In this document: one piece after another, positions 14,832 to 22,412 of the stretch
Layout: every line of letters begins with the position of its first letter
How positions within the stretch are numbered: position 1 is the first letter of the stretch
Assembly (NCBI GenBank): GCA_016218475.1
Contig: JACREB010000021.1
Span: 1 to 37,013, forward strand
DNA length: 37,013 nt
DNA from: Nitrosomonadales bacterium
Lineage (GTDB): Bacteria > Pseudomonadota > Gammaproteobacteria > Burkholderiales > Gallionellaceae
Reading direction: 5' to 3'
Notes under the pieces: model-generated
The model's database searches: none
The model's input: only the letters and a program-made list of their open reading frames with translations
Told to the model about the DNA's origin: nothing
Made by a program: the position numbers and the translations under genes

Positions 14832-15095
14832 ATGAACGCAAAACGAAAAGTCGAAGTTTTCAGCGCCGGTTGTCCCGTGTGCCAAGAAACCATCGATCTG
14901 GTCACGCGCCTCGCCTGTACTTCCTGCGAAGTCACCGTGTTAGACATGAAAAAGAACGATGTCGTACAGCGTGCGAAACAGCTCGGCATCCGTTCTGTTC
15001 CAGCCGTGGCGATTAACGGCCAGCTTGCTGGCTGCTGTGCCGGACGTGTACCCGACGAGAAAACGTTGCGAGCGACAGGTCTGGGGCAATCCTGA
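14832..15095 (+). CDS. Small thioredoxin/glutaredoxin-fold protein
   Basis: The 87-aa protein has an N-terminal redox motif (VEVFSAGCPVCQETIDLV), a cis-Pro loop RSVPAVAINGQ and extra Cys pairs (CTSC and GCC). ATG 14832 is preceded by AGGAG at 6 bp spacing; the longer ORF start is a shadow within the previous gene. As the third gene of the merR operon it probably shuttles metal or reducing equivalents in the cytosol. There is no merA or merP in the window, so it could be the soluble metal-binding partner of the membrane protein. Confidence 0.7.
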   Translation: MNAKRKVEVFSAGCPVCQETIDLVTRLACTSCEVTVLDMKKNDVVQRAKQLGIRSVPAVAINGQLAGCCAGRVPDEKTLRATGLGQS

Positions 15096-15384
15096 AACAG
15101 ATGTGAACGGCTATTGAAGTCCGCGTAAATATGGCCGCAAGGGCGAATTTTTGCCAAGCGGATAGCAAGAGCGTTTATGGGTTGTGCTGGTATGGCAGAA
15201 CGTGCCGCGCAATAACGCGCTGGCAAAATATCTGACAAGTCATGCAAAAACTTCTGTGTAAGTGCATTACGGGCGGTCAACCTGATACAACTCCGACAGG
15301 ATCATCAGTCTTTTGGTTGCTGAAATAGCTATGCATTCCACCCAGGTTGTTAAAGAGCGCCAGCCACGTTGGTATGTATTCAGA
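15096..15384. other. Intergenic region, no gene found
   Basis: The two flanking operons converge in this gap. I see no intact ORF with a plausible start, no further attC site and no clear terminator. The sequence is of ordinary composition. Confidence 0.5.
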
Positions 15385-17631
15385 TTAAATCACGCATTCC
15401 ACAAAAAAATGTTTTTCACCATCCACGTCTTCCGCGACCAGGCCGTGAATATCGGTCTCAAAACCCGGTAACTTCTGGTTGATATCGCGCGCAAACTTCA
15501 GGTATTCCACGATGGTTTTGTTGAAGATTTCTCCGGGGATCAGCAACGGGATACCCGGCGGATAAGGGGTCAGCAATACTGCGGTGATGCGCCCTTCGAG
15601 CCGGTCGATTTCCACGCGCTCGATCTCGTCATGCGCCATTTTGGCGAATGCGTCGGACGGCTTCATCGCCGGTTGCATGTCGGACAAATACATCTCGGTG
15701 GTCATGCGCGCCACATCGTGCGTGTTGTAGGCATCGTGGATCTGCTGGCATAAATCGCGCAGGCCGACGCGCTCGTACTGCGGGTACTTCGCGGAAAACT
15801 CCGGCAGGATGCGCCAGATCGGCTGGTTCTTGTCATAGTCGTCCTTGAACTGCTGAAGCGCGGTGAGCAGCGTGTTCCAGCGGCCTTTGGTGATGCCGAT
15901 GGTGAACATGATAAAAAACGAATACAGGCCGCACTTCTCGACGATCACGCCATGCTCGGCGAGATATTTGGTGACCATCGCGGCGGGGATGCCGGTTCCG
16001 TCGAAGTTGCCGTTGAGGTTGAGCCCCGGCGTGATGATGGTCGCCTTGATCGGATCGAGCATGTTGAAGCCGGACACCAGCTTGCCGAAACCGTGCCATT
16101 TATCGCCGGTCTTCAGCACCCAGTCTTCGCGGGAACCGATGCCTTCCCCGGCGAGCTTATCCGGCCCCCACACCTTGAACCACCAGTCCTTGCCGAATTC
16201 CGCATCCACTTTGCGCATTGCGCGGCGGAAATCCAGGGCTTCGGCGATGCTCTCCTCCACCAGCGCGGTGCCGCCGGGCGGTTCCATCATCGCGGCCGCC
16301 ACGTCGCATGAAGCGATGATCGCGTATTGCGGGCTGGTCGAGGTGTGCATCAGATAGGCTTCGTTGAAAACATGGCTGTTGAGCTTATGGCTTTCCGGTT
16401 CTCGCACCAGTATCTGCGATGCCTGCGACAGGCCGGCCAGCAATTTGTGCGTGGATTGCGTGGAAAATATCATCGACTGTCTGGCGCGCGGGCTGTCTCT
16501 GCCGATGGCGTGCATGCTCTTGTAGAAGCCGTGAAAGGCCGCGTGCGGCAGCCAGGCTTCGTCGAAATGCAGCGTATCGATGCGCCCGTCCAGCATCTCT
16601 TTCAACATCTCCACGTTGTACGCGATGCCGTCATAGGTGCTCTGGGTGATGGTCAGGATGCGCGGTTTTTTGGTCTTGTCCTTGATGAACGGGTTGGCGT
16701 CGATCTTTTTCTGGATATTCTGTGGTTCAAACTCGGATTTCGGGATCGGCCCGATGATGCCGTAATGGTTGCGTGTCGGCGTGAGAAATACCGGTACCGC
16801 GCCGGTCATCATGATGGAGTGCAGGATGGATTTGTGGCAATTGCGGTCCACGACCACGATGTCGTCTGGCGCGACCGTCGAGTGCCATACGATCTTGTTT
16901 GAAGTGGACGTGCCGTTGGTTACAAAATACAAATGGTCGGCGTTGAAAATGCGCGCCGCGTTGCGCTCGGAGGCGGCTACCGGGCCGGTGTGGTCGAGCA
17001 GTTGGCCCAATTCGTCCACCGCATTGCACACGTCGGCGCGCAGCATGTTTTCGCCGAAAAACTGGTGGAACATCTGCCCGACCGGCGATTTCAAAAATGC
17101 CACGCCGCCGGAATGCCCCGGGCAATGCCAGGAGTAGGAGCCGTCCTGCGCGTAGTGCAGCAACGCGCGGAAAAACGGCGGCGCCAGCGAATCCAGGTAG
17201 GATCTGGCTTCGCGGATGATGTGGCGCGCCACGAATTCAGGCGTGTCCTCGTGCATGTGGATGAAGCCGTGCAACTCGCGCAGCACATCGTTCGGGATAT
17301 GCCGCGAAGTGCGCGTCTCGCCGTACAAGTAGATCGGGATGTCGGCGTTCTTGAAACGGATTTCTTCGACAAACGCGCGCAAGCTCTTCAGCGCGACTTC
17401 GGTTTCTTCTTTGCTGCCCGCGCCGAATTCTTCGTCGTCGATCGACAACAGAAAAGCCGACGCGCGGCTCTGCTGCTGCGCGAACGAAGTCAGATCGCCG
17501 TAACTGGTGACGCCGAGAATTTCCATTCCCTCTTTTTCAATCGCGTCGGCCAGGGCGCGAATGCCGAGACCGCTGGCATTTTCCGAGCGGAAGTCTTCGT
17601 CTATGATGACGATAGGAAAACGAAATTTCAT
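15385..17631 (-). CDS. PLP-dependent Orn/Lys/Arg decarboxylase (biodegradative type)
   Basis: The 748-aa fold-type I decarboxylase has an N-terminal response-regulator-like wing domain (FPIVIIDEDFRSENASGLGIRALADAIE). The core contains SWHCPGHSGG, FVTNGTSTSNKIVWH, FDEAWLPHAAFH and the PLP lysine in STQSTHKLLAGLSQAS (about residue 395). A C-terminal domain follows. The length is nearer AdiA (about 755 aa) than LdcI or SpeF (about 710-730 aa), but substrate cannot be decided by eye. It makes a polyamine (agmatine, cadaverine or putrescine) while consuming a proton. It stands alone, with no adjacent antiporter gene. Confidence 0.88.
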   Translation of the reverse strand: MKFRFPIVIIDEDFRSENASGLGIRALADAIEKEGMEILGVTSYGDLTSFAQQQSRASAFLLSIDDEEFGAGSKEETEVALKSLRAFVEEIRFKNADIPIYLYGETRTSRHIPNDVLRELHGFIHMHEDTPEFVARHIIREARSYLDSLAPPFFRALLHYAQDGSYSWHCPGHSGGVAFLKSPVGQMFHQFFGENMLRADVCNAVDELGQLLDHTGPVAASERNAARIFNADHLYFVTNGTSTSNKIVWHSTVAPDDIVVVDRNCHKSILHSIMMTGAVPVFLTPTRNHYGIIGPIPKSEFEPQNIQKKIDANPFIKDKTKKPRILTITQSTYDGIAYNVEMLKEMLDGRIDTLHFDEAWLPHAAFHGFYKSMHAIGRDSPRARQSMIFSTQSTHKLLAGLSQASQILVREPESHKLNSHVFNEAYLMHTSTSPQYAIIASCDVAAAMMEPPGGTALVEESIAEALDFRRAMRKVDAEFGKDWWFKVWGPDKLAGEGIGSREDWVLKTGDKWHGFGKLVSGFNMLDPIKATIITPGLNLNGNFDGTGIPAAMVTKYLAEHGVIVEKCGLYSFFIMFTIGITKGRWNTLLTALQQFKDDYDKNQPIWRILPEFSAKYPQYERVGLRDLCQQIHDAYNTHDVARMTTEMYLSDMQPAMKPSDAFAKMAHDEIERVEIDRLEGRITAVLLTPYPPGIPLLIPGEIFNKTIVEYLKFARDINQKLPGFETDIHGLVAEDVDGEKHFFVECVI

Positions 17632-17752
17632 AGCTTACTCCCAGGCGGGGTAATGAAGTGGCGCGGATTGTCGCAGAATTTCAGGGTGCTGTGAAACAAA
17701 TTACCGGAACAATGTTAGCCAAGTAGTAATGCCCGGTTTCTCACAAACAGTG

Positions 17753-17838
17753 CGTAGGTTGGGCAAAGCGCAGCGTGCCCAACAAGTGAAAGCATCTTTA
17801 ATATGGTGTTGGGCACGCTGCGCTTTGCCCAACCTACG
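17753..17838. repeat. 31-bp perfect inverted repeat (GTAGGTTGGGC family)
   Basis: Arms 17753-17783 and 17808-17838 are exact inverses, starting CGTAGGTTGGGCAAAGCGC and separated by a 24-nt loop. This repeat type is common in intergenic DNA of many proteobacteria. It lies in the gap 17632-17883 between the decarboxylase start and the ubiV stop. No other feature is seen there. Confidence 0.85.
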
Positions 17839-17883
17839 GAGAAGCAGTATTCGGCGGATTTAACCACCGTGCGGCAGCACTCA

Positions 17884-18789
17884 TCAGGCGGCGGGCTGCT
17901 TGTCACGGATAAAATCCAGGCCGGGCTTGCCGTACCAGTAACCGTTGCAGGATGCAGCAGGCATCAGGCCTCCGATCTGTGACAAAGCTTGCGCAGGCGC
18001 AAGGCGCTGCTCCATGCATTCGTGGAACAGTTGGAGTATCTTGCCGGTGTGGTGCGCCTGCGGGCTGATGCGCACCACGTCGATGCCCGCGCTTTGCAGC
18101 GTATCCAGTTCGCCGATCAGGTTATATACCAAGGCCGACTGGGTCTGGATGCCGTTCAGGTTCAGGAAGGGCTGTCCTTCACGGGTTTTCAGCGTGAGGC
18201 CATCCTCGTAATCGAGGCATTTGAACTGGCAATCGTCTTTTTGCAGGTTATAGTGGCGCGCGGTGAAGCAACGCGCCGAAAAAGCCAGCGGCAGGCGTCC
18301 GTAGGCAAATACTTCGGTTTCCGGTTTCGATTGGCTGTTGTGCAGAACTGCCACCAGTGCTTCGTGCGACATCTCCACCGGTATCACCCAGCGGGTCGCG
18401 CCCATCCCGGCAAGCATATCGAGGGTTTGCGGGTTGTAAATATTCAGGGTCGAACCCGCCACGAATGGCATCTTGTTCGCCAGCAGGCGCACCGCGCCCA
18501 TGTCGTTGGCTTCCACGCGGAAATCTCTGTTGTCGGCGAGCTTGCGCAGGGTCTTGAGATCATTCTCCGACTCGATCAGGGTCTGCGTCGAAAGCACCAC
18601 TTCCTTGCCGGCGGCGGCAAGCCGTTCCGCCATGTCCAGATAGTCCTGCAGGCGCAACAGGTGGCGGCGGGAGCAGACGGTTTCGCCGAGGTAGATGATA
18701 TCCACGGGCGCGCCGGCCATCTCCTCGTAAAACTTGAGCACGGTGTCGCGATCCCAGTAGTAGAGGATGGGGCCAAGAGCTAGCTTCAT
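17884..18789 (-). CDS. ubiV: U32-family protein UbiV (O2-independent ubiquinone hydroxylation)
   Basis: The 301-aa peptidase-U32 family member acts with UbiU, and in E. coli also UbiT, in oxygen-independent ubiquinone synthesis. Cys39, Cys174, Cys187 and Cys191 have the spacing of the [4Fe-4S] ligands of E. coli UbiV (39, 180, 193, 197). Conserved stretches include LGETVCSRRH and ARCFTARHYNLQKDDCQFKC. It starts 2 bp after ubiU ends, so the two are co-translated. No ubiT is present in the window. Confidence 0.92.
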   Translation of the reverse strand: MKLALGPILYYWDRDTVLKFYEEMAGAPVDIIYLGETVCSRRHLLRLQDYLDMAERLAAAGKEVVLSTQTLIESENDLKTLRKLADNRDFRVEANDMGAVRLLANKMPFVAGSTLNIYNPQTLDMLAGMGATRWVIPVEMSHEALVAVLHNSQSKPETEVFAYGRLPLAFSARCFTARHYNLQKDDCQFKCLDYEDGLTLKTREGQPFLNLNGIQTQSALVYNLIGELDTLQSAGIDVVRISPQAHHTGKILQLFHECMEQRLAPAQALSQIGGLMPAASCNGYWYGKPGLDFIRDKQPAA

Positions 18790-18791
18790 AA

Positions 18792-19805
18792 TTATTTCCA
18801 GGGGCGATAGTACGCGCCAAGCGTCTGTTGTTGCCCTTCAGAAACCTTGCCGAGTTCGGTCATCCATGCCGGTTTGACGGAAAATGCCCTGGCATCGCGC
18901 AGGCAACTGTCGATGGCCTGGCGCCATACTTTGGTGACCTGCTCGACATAGGCGGGGCTGCGCTGGCGTCCCTCGATCTTGATCGCGGCGATACCCATGC
19001 GGATCAATTCCGGCAATAGCTCCAGGGTATTGAGGCTGGTGGGCTCCTCGATGGCATAATAAGTTTCACCCTCCACATCGAAGCGGCCTTTGCATAGTGT
19101 CGGGTAGCCGGTGTTTTCGTCGGTGCCGTAGCGGTCGATGAGAATGCCGTTCAGACGCGATTCCAGGCCGTTGGGCGTTTTCTGCCAGCGCACCGCCTTG
19201 GGCGGCGAGCATACGCCACGGGTGTTGGGAGAATCGCCGGTGGCGTAGGAAGACAAAGCGCAACGCCCTTCCACCATGACGCACAGGCCGCCGAAACCGA
19301 ACAGCTCGATTTCCACCCCGGTGCCTGCCATCAATTGCTCGACCTGCGCCAGCGCCAGCACGCGCGGCACCACGGCGCGCTGGATGCCGAACATCTCGTG
19401 GTAGAAGTTGATCGCTTCGTAGTTGGTGGCCGAGCCTTGTACCGAAAGATGCAGGCGCAGGCCGGGGTGGGTTTTTACGGCATACTGCATCAGCCCCGGG
19501 TCGGCCAGGATCACCGCATCCATGCCCAGTTCTGCGGCGGCGTCGATAGCTTTCGTCCAGCGCTGCCAGTTGTCTGCCTGCGGATAGGTATTCAGCGCCA
19601 GCAAAACTTTTTTGCCTTTTGCATGGGCGTAACGCACGCCCTCTTTTGCGTTGTCGAAACTGAAGTTGAGGCCGGTAAAATTGCGGGCATTGGTGTCGTC
19701 GCGGAAGCCGATATAGACGCAATCGGCGCCGTTGTCTATCGCCGTTTTCAGCGCCGGAAGGCTGCCTGCCGGGCACACTAATTCGATTTTTTTGTCATGC
19801 TGCAT
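18792..19805 (-). CDS. ubiU: U32-family protein UbiU
   Basis: The 337-aa partner of UbiV starts MQHDKKIELVCPAGSLPALK. Cys175, Cys182, Cys199 and Cys238 are each shifted by six from the E. coli UbiU cluster ligands (169, 176, 193, 232), with identical spacing. The ORF track start (20060) is rejected: it adds 85 residues overlapping yhcC, while ATG 19805 has GAGGAA upstream and the family N-terminus. It overlaps the end of yhcC by about 11 bp. The yhcC-ubiU-ubiV order suggests one operon used under low oxygen. Confidence 0.93.
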   Translation of the reverse strand: MQHDKKIELVCPAGSLPALKTAIDNGADCVYIGFRDDTNARNFTGLNFSFDNAKEGVRYAHAKGKKVLLALNTYPQADNWQRWTKAIDAAAELGMDAVILADPGLMQYAVKTHPGLRLHLSVQGSATNYEAINFYHEMFGIQRAVVPRVLALAQVEQLMAGTGVEIELFGFGGLCVMVEGRCALSSYATGDSPNTRGVCSPPKAVRWQKTPNGLESRLNGILIDRYGTDENTGYPTLCKGRFDVEGETYYAIEEPTSLNTLELLPELIRMGIAAIKIEGRQRSPAYVEQVTKVWRQAIDSCLRDARAFSVKPAWMTELGKVSEGQQQTLGAYYRPWK

Positions 19806-20847
19806 ACAGTATTTCCTCTTCAGCGGGGTGCCGGAAAGGCACTTGGCATTCCGCCGCGCTTTTGCCGTCCACCGCGATTCCAACCTTTCCGCCAAAAAGG
19901 GAGGTTCGATCGGTTGCTTCCATAAAACGCCCTTGTGCCAAACATCCCTGACGGCTGCCGCGCCGCGCCAATTCTTGTTCGATTCCGTTGAGCACGCTCC
20001 ATTTTTGCGAACACCACTCCGGCGCCAACAGGATATCTTTCGATGCGGTGCCTGTGACACGATGGAACATGATGTGTTCCGGCGTGCGCTCGATCAGGTC
20101 GCACGCGTGCCGGATATATTCCTCGCGCTGCAATGGCCGGTATTCGCCACGGCGCCACTGGTTGGCGAGCACGGTGTGTTTCACCACATGCAGCGGGTGC
20201 AGTTTGAGCCCGTCCACGCCGATGTCCAGCACGGTATCGAGACTGGCATGGTAATGCGATTCGTCCTCGCCGGGCAGGCCGAGAATCAGATGGGTACACA
20301 AGGGAATCCCGCGCTGCCGTGCTGCGACGGCCACTTCCCGGTATTCCTTCAGGCCGTGGCCGCGGTTAACCCGGCGCAGGGTCTCGTCGAAGGCCGACTG
20401 CAGGCCGAGTTCCAGCCACACGATGAACCCTTCCTCGCGGTACCCGGCAAGCAGGTCGAGCGCTTCGCCGGACACGCAATCCGGTCGCGTGCCGACCGAA
20501 AGGCCGACGATATCATGCCGCGTCAAGGCATGGCGGTAGAGCGCGTCCAGTTCCGCCACATCCGCATAAGTATTGGTATAAGCCTGAAAATAGGCTATGA
20601 ATTTTTTTGCCCGCGTGCGCTTCGCAATGGCGCGCCGCCCGCTGTCGCATTGCGATTCCAGCGTTTGCGGCTCCGGGCCATTGGGGTTGAATGAGTTGTT
20701 GTTGCAAAAAGTGCAACCGCCGACGCCCTTCGCGCCATCCCGGTTCGGGCAGGTAAAACCGGCATCGAGGGCGATCTTGTGTATCCGCTCGCCATGGCGC
20801 TCGAACAGGTATTGACCGAAGGTGTGGATATAATCAGAGAGAGCCAT
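19795..20847 (-). CDS. yhcC: Radical SAM protein of the YhcC family
   Basis: The 350-aa member of the TIGR01212/YhcC family has the cluster motif CPNRDGAKGVGGCTFCNN, where an elongated first gap precedes CXXC, as is usual for this family. It then has GLSVGTRPDC, WLELGLQS and HLILGLPGED. The reaction is not established as far as I know. Coupling to ubiU-ubiV hints at an anaerobic role, but that is only context. The last about 65 residues are Arg/Gly-rich and less conserved. Confidence 0.85.
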   Translation of the reverse strand: MALSDYIHTFGQYLFERHGERIHKIALDAGFTCPNRDGAKGVGGCTFCNNNSFNPNGPEPQTLESQCDSGRRAIAKRTRAKKFIAYFQAYTNTYADVAELDALYRHALTRHDIVGLSVGTRPDCVSGEALDLLAGYREEGFIVWLELGLQSAFDETLRRVNRGHGLKEYREVAVAARQRGIPLCTHLILGLPGEDESHYHASLDTVLDIGVDGLKLHPLHVVKHTVLANQWRRGEYRPLQREEYIRHACDLIERTPEHIMFHRVTGTASKDILLAPEWCSQKWSVLNGIEQELARRGSRQGCLAQGRFMEATDRTSLFGGKVGIAVDGKSAAECQVPFRHPAEEEILYAA

Positions 20848-20907
20848 GATTCAATAAAGAAAGACTAGCACGCAGCCAACGCTTGTTCAACCGGAATAGA
20901 TACATGG

Positions 20908-21693
20908 TTATTTTGCGTGGCCTGCGCTGTTGATGAGCTCTAGAACCACCGGAGTGTGATCCGAAGGGCGCTCCGATTTGCGTGGAGTTTTATCTATCAC
21001 GCAACGCTTGCATTGCGCCACAAGCGGCTCGCTGACCAGGATGTGGTCGATGCGCAGCCCCAAGTTGCGGCGGAACGCCATCATGCGGTAGTCCCACCAG
21101 GAATAGGATTTATCAGCTTGCTCGAACAGGCGGAAGCTGTCGCGCATTCCGAGTTGCAACAAGTTGCGGAACTCCTCCCGCTCCGGTTCGCTGACCAGCA
21201 CATTACCTTGCCATGCGACCGGGTCATAGACATCGCGGTCATCCGGCGCGATGTTGTAGTCGCCCAGCAACGCCAGGTTCGGGCAGCGCACCAGCTCTTG
21301 TTTCAACCAGCCGCGCAATGCGGCGAGCCATTTGAGCTTGTATTGGTACTTGTCGGAATCGACGCTCTGGCCGTTCGGCACATACACGTTTATCACGCGG
21401 ACACCGTTGATCGTGGCGGCGATGATGCGCTTCTGCTCGTCGGCAAAATCCGGGATACCGGTCTGCACATCGCTGGCGGGTTCGCGGCTCAGGATCGCTA
21501 CGCCGTTATAGGTCTTCTGCCCGCTGAAGATGCTGTGATAACCCGCCGCCTGCAATTCGGCCTGCGGGAACTCGCTGTCCCGCTGTTTGGTTTCCTGCAA
21601 ACACAATACATCGATCGGGTTGGCGGCCAGCCAGTCCAGCACTTGCGGCAGGCGAACTTTCAGCGAGTTGACGTTCCAGGTCGCAAGTTTCAT
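20908..21693 (-). CDS. xthA: Exodeoxyribonuclease III
   Basis: The 261-aa Mg-dependent AP endonuclease and 3'-5' exonuclease of base-excision repair has the full set of EEP-fold motifs: MKLATWNVNSLKVR, LQETK, NVYVPNG, LLGDYNIAP, SWWDYR, LRIDHILVS and SDHTPVV. The length is normal. Its ATG overlaps the stop of the DUF4124-glutaredoxin gene (21690-21693, ATGA), so the two are translationally coupled. Confidence 0.95.
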   Translation of the reverse strand: MKLATWNVNSLKVRLPQVLDWLAANPIDVLCLQETKQRDSEFPQAELQAAGYHSIFSGQKTYNGVAILSREPASDVQTGIPDFADEQKRIIAATINGVRVINVYVPNGQSVDSDKYQYKLKWLAALRGWLKQELVRCPNLALLGDYNIAPDDRDVYDPVAWQGNVLVSEPEREEFRNLLQLGMRDSFRLFEQADKSYSWWDYRMMAFRRNLGLRIDHILVSEPLVAQCKRCVIDKTPRKSERPSDHTPVVLELINSAGHAK

Positions 21694-22253
21694 TGTGCGG
21701 CGGGATTGGCCGGCGCAACCCCGCTTGCCGCAGCAGGTGAAGATGCGGGAAGTGTCACAGGCACAGGCAGTATGACAGGCAAGCGAAATGGCGCGGTCTT
21801 CGGATAGCCTGCGATGTCTAATTCGCTATTCCATTGGTTGGCTTGAAAACCTTTCAAGAAAATCCTGCCTACCGATAACGCGGGGACACTATCGAACCCC
21901 GAAAGCGCCTTGAAGGCGTCGATATCTTCCCGGGTTACCAGTTTTTTCTCGCTGAACGGAATGCCGCGCTTGGTCAACAGGCCGCGCGCCTGATCACAAG
22001 GATCGGTGCAGTTTTCCGCGACATACAGCGTGACCGGGAAATTTTGCTGCGCGCGGCGCGTTTCATAGGGCAGGTCTTCGACCGGCGTGACATTGTCAGA
22101 TAATTTTTTGGTTTCGACACGCGCCGTATCCGCAGGCGGCGTATCGCCGTAATGCACCTTGCCCTGCGTGTCCACCCAGCGGTACAGCTTGCCTGCCTGC
22201 GCGCCGAACGGCATGATTGCCAGACAGATCAACAACAAAACGATGCGATTCAT
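21690..22253 (-). CDS. Exported DUF4124 and glutaredoxin-domain protein
   Basis: The 187-aa protein has a Sec signal peptide (MNRIVLLLICLAIMPFGAQA). A DUF4124 motif follows (GKLYRWVDTQGKVHYGDTPP), then a glutaredoxin-like domain (FPVTLYVAENCTDPCDQARGLL, ...SVPALSVGRIFLKGF). The Pro/Ala-rich tail is probably disordered. It is likely a periplasmic thiol protein of unknown partner. AAGGAGG is at the expected spacing and abuts the MITE-like repeat at 22269. Confidence 0.85.
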   Translation of the reverse strand: MNRIVLLLICLAIMPFGAQAGKLYRWVDTQGKVHYGDTPPADTARVETKKLSDNVTPVEDLPYETRRAQQNFPVTLYVAENCTDPCDQARGLLTKRGIPFSEKKLVTREDIDAFKALSGFDSVPALSVGRIFLKGFQANQWNSELDIAGYPKTAPFRLPVILPVPVTLPASSPAAASGVAPANPAAQ

Positions 22254-22268
22254 TTTGCCTCCTTAAGA

Positions 22269-22412
22269 AGGGTATCTCTCAAAATTCAGAGTTCGCCCAA
22301 ATGCAAGGCGCGGAAAAAATTTCGTAGCGCTGCATATAATGGTATATGTTAGCAAGAAATTTTTTACGCAACGCAGCAGTTGGGATGAAATCTGGATTTT
22401 TAGAGATGCCCT
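22269..22412. repeat. MITE-like imperfect palindrome providing the prlC stop
   Basis: Left end AGGGTATCTCTCAAAATTCA and right end (inverse strand) AGGGCATCTCTAAAAATCCA match over most of about 60 bases. The arms continue through GCAAGGCGCGGAAAAAATT against GCGTTGCGTAAAAAATT to a centre near TATAATGGTATA. The element is about 144 bp. Its right end supplies the last prlC codons and stop (GGGCATCTCTAA = GHL*). Confidence 0.8.

Noticed and set aside
13617-15095. A complete mercury resistance (mer) operon
   Set aside because: No merA, merP or classical merT is present; only merR-like control, a MerC-like fusion and a thiol protein.
17753-17838. The 31-bp inverted repeat as a transcription terminator
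   Set aside because: The stem is very long, the loop is 24 nt, no T-run follows, and the arms match a common dispersed repeat.
18792-20060. 422-aa version of UbiU
   Set aside because: The 85 N-terminal residues overlap yhcC and lack homology; ATG 19805 has a good ribosome binding site and the family N-terminus.
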